Assembly: GCA_037127315.1 (NCBI GenBank)
Contig: JBBBDQ010000192.1
Location: 4,332,001-4,396,000 of the forward strand
Direction of reading: 5' to 3'
Origin: Ascarosepion bandense
Taxonomy: Eukaryota > Mollusca > Cephalopoda > Sepiida > Sepiidae
Length of the DNA stretch: 64,000 bases
This document shows, piece after piece, positions 32,619 through 43,385 of the stretch. The translations under genes and the position numbers were made by a program. The notes under the pieces are model-generated. The model saw nothing but the letters and a program-made list of their open reading frames with translations, was not told where the DNA came from and did not search any database. How positions within the stretch are numbered: the first letter of the stretch is position 1; each line of letters opens with the position of its first letter.

Positions 32619-33690
32619 ATGGAAGAATGTAAAAGTCTATTCCTGGAATTCTTTAAGTTCCAGTCAGAACAACAGATGAAAATATTCCAGATTCAGATAC
32701 AAGAGGAAACTTTCAATAGACAAATGCAATTCCAACAAAAAATGGAACAGATGCATAGGGAGTTTTGAAACAAAATTCTGGAAATAACTGAGAAGAGGAA
32801 AGAGAAAAATCTACAAAATGATTCTTTCCTGGTTCTCCAGGAAAGAATCATTTTGTAGATATATATAGAATTCAATTGAAATATTCACGTACAGTCCAGA
32901 TGAAAAAGCAACCTTTGCAGAGTATTAAAAAAATATATGGACATGGATAACAAAGGACTGCCACTCATGGTCTGAAGGAAAGAAAGTTAGGCTTCTTTTA
33001 AGCAAATTAGGAACTGCTGAGCATAACAAATTGGTAAACTTCATTTTACTGAAAAAAAATAGCAGTAAATATATATTAAGTGAATTATTTAGTAAAAAGA
33101 CATCTTTGTTCCACAAAAGGTGGAAATGTTTAAATCTGATGAAAGATGATGAACAAGACTATATAACATATGCAGCCAATGTGAATAAGCATTGTGAAAA
33201 ATTCAAGCTGACAGAATTAAGCGCAGACGATTTTAAGTGCTTGGTGTTTGTTCAGGGGCTGGTATTGGAAAGTGACACAGAGTTGAGAAAATTAGTACTG
33301 GCAAAATTGGAAAGTGATCCAAGTATTATGGTACAAAAATTGGCAGAAGCCTGCACAAGATATGTTAGCATAAAGAAAGATTAAAAACGATAGAACAGTC
33401 TGGCGTTTTATATATAAAGAAAATACACTACAAAGGAAAAAGTCAGTCTACCAAAAAGAATTCTAAAATTGCGGATTATCAAGCAAAAAGTGAAATACCA
33501 GAGGAAAATAAACAAAAACTCTCAAAGCCATGTTTTGCTTGCAGTGAACTACACTGGTACAGATATTGCAATTTTATGAATAAAAAATGTTTCTACTGTA
33601 AAAGAATGGGACATAAAAGTATGCATTGCAGGTCAAGAAATAAAGACAAAATAAGAAAATTAAAGTCTAACGAGTTAAAAGATGGAATAA
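32619..33690 (+). pseudogene. Ty3/Gypsy gag (matrix/capsid-like region and two zinc knuckles)
   Basis: The ATG at 32619 opens MEECKSLFLEFFKFQSEQQM, a glutamine-rich coiled start typical of this gag type, broken by a stop after about 49 codons. A 117-codon frame (33031-33384) carries the capsid-like core, including DEQDYITYAANVNKHCEKF and CLVFVQGL. Two nucleic-acid-binding knuckles follow at 33531-33629: CFACSELHWYRYC (Cx2Cx3Hx4C) and CFYCKRMGHKSMHC (Cx2Cx4Hx4C). A perfect 24-bp hairpin at 32809-32860 interrupts the N-terminal part. Gag would package the RNA in cytoplasmic particles. At least three frames are used, so no product is expected. Confidence 0.8.
32809..32860. repeat. Perfect 24-bp inverted repeat with 4-nt loop inside gag
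   Basis: 32809-32832 and 32837-32860 are exact complements around TTCT. The sequence is not low-complexity. It looks like a local inverted duplication that broke the gag frame. Confidence 0.9.
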
Positions 33691-34126
33691 CCAGAAAATT
33701 TGTTACTGTTGAAATATGTAATAAAATATAAAAATGCAACTTGACATGGGTTCAGATTTATCTATCATAAATTTGCATGTGTGGAAGAAGTTGGGGAAAC
33801 CAACTTTAATGAAGACAAAGAAAATCGTGAGGTCAGTGATAGGAGAAAAAATACAATTTATTGGAGAATTTGTTACAAACGCCACATTAAATAAAAAAAC
33901 ACAAAAAGCTAAACTATTTGTCATAGAAAATACAATGAACTTACTTGGTATAGATTGGATAACAGAATTCCAATTATGGGATCTACCAATAAATTCTTTC
34001 TGTTACAAGGTAGAAAGTTTAAACACCGAAGGCCAAAAATTAATAAAGAAACTTAAGGAAACATTTCATACTCTATTTCTCCAGGTTTGGGAACGTGTAC
34101 CAAGATGGAGGCAAAATTCCAGTTAA
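33691..34126 (+). pseudogene. Ty3/Gypsy aspartic protease
   Basis: The frame from 33734 carries QLDMGSDLSIINLHVWKKLG. The active site normally reads D-T/S-G, and here the second residue is Met (DMG), so the protease should be dead even if expressed. Further on, NLLGIDWITEFQLWDLPINS is the usual end of this domain before the RT. The protease would cleave Gag-Pol. Confidence 0.75.
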
Positions 34127-35000
34127 AAAGAAATGCTCAGGCGCTATTCAAAAAGAAAAGGAATGTGCTGGTTGCCTCAGTTGAACAAATAGATAAAGAA
34201 TTAGACAGATTAGAGAAAACTGGTGTACTTAAATAAGTTGATTATAGTGAATGGGCAACACCAATGATACATGTGAAAAAAGTCTAAAGAAATTTGTGTT
34301 TGTACTGATTTTTCAATGGGTTTGAATGCAGCAGTCAAAGATTATAATTATCCCCTACCAACACCAGAAGAAATATTTGCAAAGCTAAAAGGAGCCACAA
34401 TATTTTCGAAGATAGACCTCAGCAATGCATATCTGCAAATACTGGTAGAAAAGAAAATATCAAAACTTTTGTGTATAAACACACATCAGGGTCTGTATAA
34501 ATTTACCTTTTGGGATCAAGGTCATGCCCACCATTTTCCAGCAAGTAATGGATTTGATGTTGGATGGTCTAGATTTTGCCGTAGCATATCTGAATGACAT
34601 TCTCATGAGAAGTACAAGTATAGCAGAACACGTGGAACATGTAAATGCAGTAGTTTCAAGAATACAGGAATTTGAATTTAAACCCAAGGAAAGAAAATGT
34701 GAGATTTTTATGGAGAAAGTAAAATATCTGGGGCAGATCATCAATAAGAATGGTAGAAGGCCAGACCCAGAGTGAGCAGCAGTTATAAAAGACATGTCAG
34801 GCTCCGAATGATATTACCACATTACAAAGTTTTTTGAGATTAGCAAATTATTACGAAATATACATCCCTAAAAAGTATGATCTGCGGGCACCATTAAATG
34901 ATTTATTGAAGAAAGGAAAACCCTGGAAATGGACTAAGGAATTCCAGAAAACATTTGAAAAGATAAAGGAAGTGTTAACCTCAGAATTATTTTTAACCCA
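34084..35000 (+). pseudogene. Ty3/Gypsy reverse transcriptase
   Basis: Readable in order across three frames: KELDRLEKTGVLK then YSEWATPMIHVKK (fingers), GLNAAVKDYNYPLPTPEEIF, FSKIDLSNAYLQI (motif A, catalytic Asp kept), a damaged FWDQG/PPF segment in place of the LPFGxxxAPxxFQ motif, AVAYLNDILM (motif C, YLDD changed to YLND), ECEIF-type and KYLGQIINKNGRRPDP (thumb). One catalytic Asp is thus lost. A stop (K-stop-VDYSEW) and frameshifts near 34500 and 34780 add to the damage. Confidence 0.85.
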
Positions 35001-35420
35001 TTACAACCTGAATTTAAAGATCATAGTAGCTTGCAATGCAAGTGCGTATGGAGTAGAAGCATGCATCTTACACAAAATGCCAGATGGTCAAGTAAAACCA
35101 ATTGTTCATGCTTCCAGAGCACTACTTCCGGCTGAGAAGAATTACTCTCAGATAGAGAAAGAGGCACTAAGAATAATATTTTTCGGTAGCAAAATTTCAC
35201 CGTTTTGTCCACGGTCGACATTTTAAGCTACAAACTGATCATAAGCCTCTAATTTCGATTTTTGGGTCAAAAAAAGGGTTTGCCAAAGCATACAGTCAAC
35301 CGAATCCAGAGATGGGGAATAATACTGCTAAATTATAACTTCAGCATGGAGTACATACCATCGAATAAATTCGGCTACACTGATGGGCTGTCCAGGTTAA
35401 TTCCTAAAATGAGTGAACCA
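35000..35420 (+). pseudogene. Ty3/Gypsy RNase H
   Basis: Follows the RT thumb. IIVACNASAYGVEACIL occupies the place of the first acidic motif, where this family has DAS; Asn replaces the catalytic Asp. SQIEKEALRIIF keeps the Glu and LQTDHKPL keeps the second Asp, though after a frameshift at about 35180. The region closes with MEYIPSNKFGYTDGLSRL, the usual DGLSR ending of Gypsy RNase H. Confidence 0.8.
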
Positions 35421-36561
35421 TTAGAAGACACAGTAACTGCCTCACTGAAGTCAGAAGAAGATCTGAAATTTACTGAATGTAATGCAGTTTGGGAACTTCT
35501 GTTAACTCTAGAAAAAATAAAAGAAGAAGCCACCAAGGACAAGTATATCTTGAAAATAAAAGAAAAAATAGCCAAGAGGGACCAGTACACAACAAATATT
35601 TTTTCACTTTGCAATACAGTATTGTTATACAGAGAATGTGTGGTGATTCCATACCCACTGCAAAAGCAAATACTACAGGATTTTCATACTGGTCATCCGG
35701 GTAGCACTAGGATGAAGAGCCTAATGTGAAGTTTTGTATATTGGCTGAATATGGACAGGGATATTGATAACGCAGTGTCAAAATGTAAAGGCTGTGCCTT
35801 AGCTACAAAGGCACTCCCGATAAAATTTAATATCTGGCCAAAAACAGACCTACCATGGTCTAGGTTACATATGGATTTTGCGGGTCCACTGAATGGATAC
35901 CATTACATCATAGTAGTCTATAGTTTTTCAAAATGGCCTGAGATAAAAACTTCCTGCTGGAATTGTTCGCAAGGTTTGGTGTGGTCAAAACAATTTAAAG
36001 ATTTCTGCAAGGAATACATCGAACATGTTACCACAGCACCTTATCACCCAAGATCAAATGGGTTAGCTGAAAAATTTGTGGACACCCTAAAAAGAGATTT
36101 AAAGAAAGCTAGGAAAATACCTGCAGAGAAAGCCCTACAGAAGTTTCTACAGGTATACAATTACCCCAAATAACAAAACACCAGCCTCACAATCGCCAGC
36201 TGAGGTGATGTTTGCACATTGGGTAAAATCTGTCTTCAACAAATTATTATCAAAAAAGAAAAAGCCAGGCAGAGAAAAATTTATTCAAGTAAAAAAATAC
36301 AATCCTGGTGAAAAAGCATACTTTAAAGTCTACAAACAGAATAAATCATTCTGGGAGATTGGAAAAATAGAAAAGCGGATTGGCAATATGATGTACTCGG
36401 TGAAAGGCGAAAAATTCACATGCAGATGGCACATGAACCAGATCAGACGACGCTCTTCAGACATGGTTGACAGTGGTCCCATGGATGAAACACTTATGGA
36501 GGTGATTTTTGATACATTTGATCTACCAACGCAAGCAATGATTTTACCTGAGGTACGCTGA
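35420..36561 (+). pseudogene. Ty3/Gypsy integrase with the second catalytic Asp deleted
   Basis: After a linker, the HHCC finger reads FHTGHPGSTRMKSLM then CKGCALATKA (about 35680-35810). The core has HMDFAGPLNGYHYIIVV (first Asp, about 35873). The segment that should hold the second Asp (SDNGxxF) is missing: WPEIKTSCWNCSQGLVWSKQ runs directly to FKDFC. YHPRSNGLAEKFVDTLKR keeps the Glu (about 36068). The C-terminal part contains YNPGEKAYFKVY and IGNMMYSVKG, ending EVIFDTFDLPTQA before the stop near 36561. A stop follows KSLM, and frame changes occur near 36170. No chromodomain is seen. Confidence 0.8.
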
Positions 36562-36753
36562 TCCAGGAGGAAAAGAAAGGCAACTAATCATTTAAAAGTG
36601 GATCCAAAATGTTGGAGATATGCTACGATGTTGCTAAAAAAATGAAGTGTTTGTTTTGTGTTATTTTTTCTTTTCTTGATATTTCTTGTAAAATATTTTT
36701 AAAAAATAAAGAAAACTGTTTTACTCATACGGAATAAAGTTTTAGGAGTGATG
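36562..36753 (+). other. Ty3/Gypsy 3' untranslated leader to the 3' LTR
   Basis: About 190 bases; ends ttttaggagtga immediately before the LTR, a weak purine-rich string in the place of the polypurine tract. Confidence 0.5.
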
Positions 36754-37014
36754 TGTTATGGTGAAACACACCTATTCTATAGTGAATAGGCTCTCCCACC
36801 TAATTTAAGTAGGAGTAGTAAGAGGAACGAGGGTCAGTTGATGTTGGACGATAGTATTTGACAGTTAGTCAAATACGAAAGTAGTCAGCAACCTGGCAAG
36901 ATTACACTGCATAATACATATTATATCAAGTTCCTAACATTTTGTATGTCGAAACTTTTAGAACCGACTTTAGCACAAATACTAGCCTCCACTGCGAAAA
37001 TAATTCCACAACGA
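36754..37014 (+). repeat. 3' LTR of Ty3/Gypsy element
   Basis: Begins TGTTATGGTGAAACACACC and ends ...TTCCACAACGA; partner of the 5' LTR. It contains a 5-7 base insertion (gttagtc region) relative to the 5' copy. Several differences from the 5' LTR are CG against TG or CA pairs. Confidence 0.9.
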
Positions 37015-37018
37015 TTTC

Positions 37019-38389
37019 ATATATTACTTTTTCTCTTTCCTTACTTATTCAGTCTTACCTTTTCATTCTTACCTTTAAAACAGCTGTAATTTTATTCTTA
37101 ATTTTTAAATTTTGTTTTTAACAAAAAACAATATAAACTTCCATTTTTTTTATAAAGAGATTAAAAAAACAAATAAAAAATATATATTTTTGTTTTACTT
37201 AAAAAGTATTCTTGAAATATGTTTTATGTTTCTAATTATATTTTTCTTGCTTTGTTTAAAATCTTATGGTAAGAATCTTAATGGTTAGACAGTAGACAGT
37301 TAAGAGAATAGTACAAGACTGATAACCATAAGCAAACTCCATATACTACTACAGATTGGAGCAAGACTACTTTGACTTCAAGTGACATTACATTTCTTGA
37401 TTGAGTTATCTTCATTCAATGTAATGAAGATATAACAGACTCCTAATCAAATGATGAAAATCATATTTCACTTATCACCCACTGACCTGAAAAAACATTT
37501 TCTAAAGTTTTTGAAAGGATTATCTGTTTCCCACAAAGACAAATATAACAGAAGGTTGATTTAATATAGGGTTCCCACTTTGGAGAATTTCCAAAATTAC
37601 TTAGTCACTGACTTTGCATCTACTAGTAGAATGAAGAGATCCTGCCTAGAGTTGGGATCTCCAGAGATGAGAAAGACTTTGTTATGTTCTATTTTGCCTG
37701 AAAACAAGATTGACCTTAGTATTTATTTACCTTCCCACAAGGTCAAATATGACACTGGGTCAAATTTTATGTGGGGAGTTCATGTAAATAAAAGACAAAA
37801 ATTGTCCAGTCTTTACAGATAGTGCTACATCTTTGTTGTTTTTAACAAGATGTTATGACCTAGCCTTCTTCACATAGATACTGAATCCTGTAATCCTGCA
37901 TCTATTTAAATATCAAAGTAAATTATTTGATGCAAAATACTCCTAAAAAGTCTGTCTGTAGTATGCAACATCAGAAGCATTGCAGTCAAAAAAACAACAG
38001 ATATGAGAATACTTGTTCAGATTTCATTAAACAGGGTGCAAAAGTTTCCAACATTTTTTTTAAATTAAAAAGTTGATTTTTGTTGTGCATATAATCTTCA
38101 GTATTGAAAAGTGGAAGGTGCTTCTAAACCCTGGCTTTTTACTTGGATTCTCACTAACTTCTCACATTGGGAAAACATATGTAATTACATCAGCCACTAA
38201 GAAAATCTGATATTTCATATTTACATTAGCTTGTACGATAGGAAATTAAGAATTAAAATAAACTATTTCACTTTTACAAAAATTCACAATGACGTGTGAA
38301 ATCCTGATTTTGCCAGATAGAAAAAAGATTGACTGCATGCTTACAGAAAAATCTGAAACCAGATTTCGCGAGTGGATGTTAAATTGGTT
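37019..38389. other. No recognisable gene
   Basis: AT-rich flank of the Gypsy insertion. The 80-codon frame at 37580 (MENFQNYLVTDFASTSRMKR...) matches nothing I recognise; an acceptor or start context is not obvious. Confidence 0.5.
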
Positions 38390-38720
38390 TTCTGACCAAT
38401 GGGAGCAATTTACAAAACTAAAAAAGACTTTGTGATCCAGTGCGAAAAATTTAAATGACTATAAATGACTTAGATCATCGTCAGTCAGACAGATGAGAGC
38501 AGCAAGAGAGATACACAACTAAAATGTAACAGGAGAAACTTCAACCACGACCCACCCACACATTGTCCTCCTTCTCCTCCTTTCTCATTTGCGGATTCCT
38601 TTTACTTTTTCTTCTCCATCCAAAGACATTCCAACCAAACAAACGCTCATACATACATACGCAAAAACTCTTTTCAATAAATGACTACTGCAAACATTTT
38701 TACACTCTTGATACCCTTAT
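38390..38720 (+). promoter_or_regulatory. Promoter-like block, possible solo LTR
   Basis: In 300 bases appear, in order, a CCAAT string (gaccaatggg at about 38394), a TATA-like ctataaatga (about 38459), a GC-richer purine stretch with cagtcagacagatgagagca, and a caataaatga poly(A)-type string (about 38676). This order fits U3-R-U5 of an LTR, but neither TG/CA ends nor a target duplication were found. Confidence 0.25.
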
Positions 38721-39523
38721 CTCATTACTTGTTTTTCATTGAACATGAACTTCTATGAATTCTTATTCTTTCCTTTTAATAAATTACTATTTTAACATGA
38801 AAAATGTATATTTTATTCTCACACTCTTCCACACAAATTACACAATCTCCAACTTTCTGCTGAAAACCTGATAATTCTGATAAATCTGCATAAAACTTGT
38901 AAGCTGTAGGGAGTTTGGTTATGTATGACACAAGGCCAAATTAATAAACATTAACCATCTCTCTATGGCTACAAGCTCAGTTACAAGATCAAATAGGGAA
39001 ATAGTAAAATCAAGTGGGCTTAGAAAATTATCATGAAATCTCTTAATATTTTAACTTGGCTCAAATGCTGACATTTAATAGAAATGCAAAAGACATAAAA
39101 ATCTAAAATACAAATAAATTATTTATGCTATTTTGTTGAGAAAATTAATTTTAAAATAAGATTAAAATTGCAAAATTTAAAACTAAAATCATTAATAACC
39201 AAGGGACAGTGAAAATAAACTGAGACAATTTTTCAATAAGAAAACAAAATTTCTTTAGCATTTTCTTGTTAATTCATTTACTTGAAAAACACTTAGTTTT
39301 TACAAAATGAAAAATTAATCAATTTTGCAACTTGCATTTACTTAATGCATACAAAAGAAAATTCCCCATTGCTTCAGATTAAAACAGAAGATTTTCTCTT
39401 TGTCAAATCAAATTCAAGAAATTTTCTTTTTAATTTCAATTTTATTGCTTTAATCTAGATTTTTATGGAATTGAATTCTTTAACATTACAAGAACTGATT
39501 TATATTAACCATAAAGAATGAAG
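38721..39523. other. No recognisable gene
   Basis: Plain AT-rich sequence. Confidence 0.6.
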
Positions 39524-40420
39524 TACCATATATATTTGCATATAAAACAACCTTTAAATCCAAAAAACCACCATTAAAAATTGGGGGTCATCTCATACAA
39601 CAATTCTAAAAAAGAAACTTTAAATTCTAAATGATGTTTGTCAATAGACTAAGTTTGGCCTCAGTGCAATAACCAATAACATACATGGAAAATTTAAATT
39701 ATCAAATAAAACTGATAATAAAAGTAATAAAACCATTTCTACCTTATAAATTATTGGTTTAAATTCATAATAAATTGTCTATTTGAATAGTTCCATATCA
39801 ATGAAATCAACTTGTATCCATGTAAGCTCAACTGAGAAAGTGTAAAATCAAGTTATATTTTAATAATCATCATGGTAGTGTTAATTACAGCAATAATAAC
39901 ATTTAGGATAACATAATATTCATTTCTCATTAAAAATTCATTATCATTTTAGTGTTAAATAATAACACAATTTAAGATTACTTAAACCTTTATTTTTCAA
40001 ATAAAAATCCTTTTACAAATGTTGAAAGCAGACCGTACTACTATCATACTGTTATTAGCAGTATTTTATGATTGTCAATGAAATATATATAAATAGGCAT
40101 CAGTACACCAGGCTGTTTGTAACTGATTAGATATATAAAAAAAAGAAGAGGAAGAAGAAGAAAAAGTATTTGCAAGAGAACAAACAAAACAATGGTTTCC
40201 TTTTTAGGGGACATGTACAGGAAAAATGTAATATAGAATCAGTTTTGTTATTTTGAATCTATAAGGACACAATAAGTAATAACATTTCCAATAACATTAT
40301 CTTATATAATTGAAAAGCAATCATCTTATACTATAGTTATAGGATAAATTCATGAAAATTTGCTATATTTTTTTACCTTATCATATCCAAAGGTCGCTTT
40401 ATACATGGAAATATATGGTA
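39524..40420. mobile_element. ~893-bp non-autonomous TIR element with TA target sites
   Basis: The left end reads TA|CCATATATATTTGCATAT and AAACAACCTTT; the right end, complemented, reads TACCATATATTTCCATGTAT and AAGCGACCTTT. These are imperfect ~33-base inverted repeats, each starting at a TA dinucleotide, the target preference of the Tc1/mariner/pogo superfamily. The interior is AT-rich without a transposase frame. The ends resemble a single string at about 31068. A pogo-type transposase relict lies at 24600-25025, but a link between the two is unproved. Confidence 0.55.
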
Positions 40421-40993
40421 TTTAAAAATAGTCTTCCTTCAAAGATAAACATAAACCTTAAAATTTTCCTTTTAGGTAATTATTAGAATTTGAGTATAAG
40501 TTTGTGAATAAAATATCATGTGTGTGTGTGTGTGTAATAAAGCTTCAATCTCTTTAAAAGATAAAAAAATGTTAAGTGGTAATAAGACAGAAAGCTGGTC
40601 TATGTCTTTCTTTCATCTCCATCTTTTTCTTTCATTTGCTTTCATTTTCTTATAATTTTCTTACTTAACTTCTATCATTCTTCCTTCAAACCTTCTTTCC
40701 TCAAGTCATGTGGAAATTAATGAATAAGTGGTTTTCACAGAGTTCATAGATATTACACTGATCCAAAGCAAAAAATCCAGGAATTGTTATTTTTATTATT
40801 GTTGTTAAGAGAGATAAAGCTACTTCTGTAAAAAAATACTTGTATAATCTAATAAGCAATAATTGAGCAGTACTAAATAAGAACAAGACAAGATACCCCT
40901 AAATATGGACAGTAAAACAAGACTAATCTAGCATTATACATTGAATAAATGGTTCAGCTGGAAATTCCCTGAAGGTTACCAAGATCAACAGAT
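40421..40993. other. No recognisable gene
   Basis: AT-rich; short (GT)n at 40518-40535. Confidence 0.6.
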
Positions 40994-41080
40994 ACCTGAT
41001 GAAGGCTGAAGGGTACAACAGCCAAAATATTGTGATAATAACAAAAATGAAAACATTTAATCCAAATGTAAATAATGATA
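40994..41080 (+). repeat. Right arm of the foldback element, copy 3
   Basis: cctgatgaaggctgaagggt and tacaacagccaaaat correspond to 453-486 of copy 1; the match fades through aatccaaatgtaaataatg. The left arm is absent. Confidence 0.5.
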
Positions 41081-42985
41081 ATTCCACATCTCAGAAATTC
41101 GGACAGAAATAATCTTATAATCAATAATGGGAACAATAAGAGTTTTCATTAAAACAGTAGATACCATCACAACTGGATTTAATGAGCATCTCAGACAGAT
41201 CACAGGCAAATCACAGACAAATGAATTATAAAGGATCATATTTTACTATTTCCTATGAATATCATTATTAAATTGACTTGATCCTAATGCCTGAGCTGAA
41301 TTCCTAGAACAAGATTAATGCAGTAAATAGTCTCCCAGTACTGGTGCTTTGGGCACTGCAAATTGGAATGTCAGAAGATCAAAGAAACTTAACAGAATCT
41401 TTTACAATAAAAAAAATTCATTTTCCTAGAATAAAGAGTAATTGTATTCATACAAAAGAATCGTGCTCATGGATTCATTGAATCAGATTCAGATATATTT
41501 AAGGACAGCATTTAATCAACAAATAAACCCAGCTGAGCAAAGCGTTGCTTTATTGGAGGAAAATCCTTTATGATGCAGAACTGTGAGCAAAAACAAAAGA
41601 CCAATTCCAGCTGCAAGAAGGATAAACAGACAATTTTTTAAAGTTATTAAATGAGTATCACATTAATTAAAATGAAAAGATTCCTGTGAATGACTTCAAT
41701 CTGCTGCTGTTCTCCAAGATCGAATGCCAAAAACTTGAGTAAATTAAAAAAAAGAATGAAAATAGGAGGTTGAGAAAAATAGAAATGTGTTAGGCATCCA
41801 ATATGCATATAAGTCATCTAGCTTTCCGATGTTTGATATCCATATAATCAGAAGAAGGTAGTAAGCTATCCATACTGATCAATTAGGTTCAAATCATCTC
41901 AGGACTAGTTTGAATAGCTGCCAAATGTGGTCAACAGTGAAATAATCATGTGGTATTATGATTATCAAAAGAGAACGCAATTGCTGCCAAATGACAAGAC
42001 ATGCCAAGTGCAACACATTGACAACGTCCATTCCCAGATATGGAATGCTCTACTGATTACTTTATTAAATACAGGTACCTTTTTGATACCACTGTTCACA
42101 CAATACAAAGCCCAAGAGGCACTCAAAGTCAAGGGTTAACTGAATGGGATTGTTGCAATAGCACAACAGGAAAAAGTGCATATAATGAGGCTTTGCAAGA
42201 TAAATAATGGTTGATTCTAGATTTAAAGAGGATAAGATTGTAGTGATCAGGAAAGTATCTTCTTAGAAATCTGTTCCACACAGTTTTGGAGAAGAAGCTT
42301 CTGAGTGGAACTTCCTTTGTACAAAAGAAATATGAAGGGTATGATGATGATTTGAAGCAATGTACTTGTCATGGCAGGTCCTAATTGTGAAGGTCTGAAT
42401 TGGTGCAACTAAGGAATGGTATTCTATATTGGATTTATTTATGCACCTCTATACGCATTTTGCAGACTGTGTCATCTCTTTTACGAGTTTAGACTAATTT
42501 AAAATTTATTTATTATTTTTTTTGTTTCACCCATGTTCGATTTTTTTCTCTTGTTTAATTTTTCCCTTTCAAAATTTTTTTGCAGTAGTTTCTAGCTTAA
42601 ATTGATAAATGTTGAATTTAAATTTTAATATGAAGTTTTTCATCTAAAATTTTCCATAAGCTAGTATTTTCACCCACCTAAATGTTGCTGTATGTTTCTC
42701 TCTCTCTGTTGCATGGGTTCATGTGTGTGTGTACATATATATATGTCCTTTTTTAATTCAAGATTAGTTGCTGCCAAGTTGCCAAAAGAGAGAAAAAGGT
42801 ATATTAATATTCTTTGAAATATTTTTGAAAAATAAAAGAAAATTTTAATTTGAAGCTTTTTTTTTTTTTCTTTTTTTTTTTTTGTCTACTGGCAACAAAA
42901 TACTAATCTGGGGAATCTGCATTATCTTGCTCTATAAGAGTGGTCATTTGGACTTATCCTAAGTACATACTTAATATTTACATTC
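41081..42985. other. No recognisable gene
   Basis: AT-rich with poly(T) runs near 42855-42885. The 70-codon frame at 41927 (MVNSEIIMWYYDYQKRTQ...) may be a relict of an RLE-type LINE nuclease but I could not support it. Confidence 0.5.
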
Positions 42986-43385
42986 CTTCATTCCACCCAC
43001 CATTCCTACCAGTTAAATTTTTTTTTCTGTTTCACTGGAAGTTAGTAACCCAGTAGGACAAAAAAAAATGAAGCCTACAAAATGCAGATGAACTCTTAAG
43101 GAGTCAACAGCCAGCTAACTAGAAGTGGTATCTCAATAAAACACTGTGGAGAAGGCAATGGGAAACCACTTCACTATTTCTCCTGCATATATTCATGGAT
43201 TTGCACAACAATATGACAAACCCTAATGGCATTAAAAGGGCAGTGACTTCTCGCCCAGTAAGGAATGACATGTGCTACAGGTGTCACTGGACTGTCATCC
43301 TGCAACTATTAGCATTAACTGCATAAAGGGGACAAATTTCTTCAGAATTTATCCCTCACCTGGAATGGAAGAACATGAGTGACAG
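42986..43385 (+). mobile_element. 5' region of RTE/BovB-like LINE copy 1
   Basis: Upstream of the endonuclease frame, the string gtggagaaggcaatgggaaa followed by ccacttcac at about 43142-43170 strongly resembles the GAGAAGGCAATGGCACCCCACT segment of ruminant BovB as I remember it. A degenerate ~110-base repeat (gacaggtgtcac... around 43265-43300 and 43380-43405) lies just before the frame. The 5' end is not defined. Confidence 0.45.

Noticed and set aside
37580..37822. 80-codon plus-strand frame
   Set aside because: No family pattern, no splice or start context, and length expected by chance in a 64-kb AT-rich window.
41927..42139. 70-codon frame that vaguely recalls the C-terminus of RLE-type LINEs
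   Set aside because: The key nuclease residues could not be located; resemblance was too loose to support a call.
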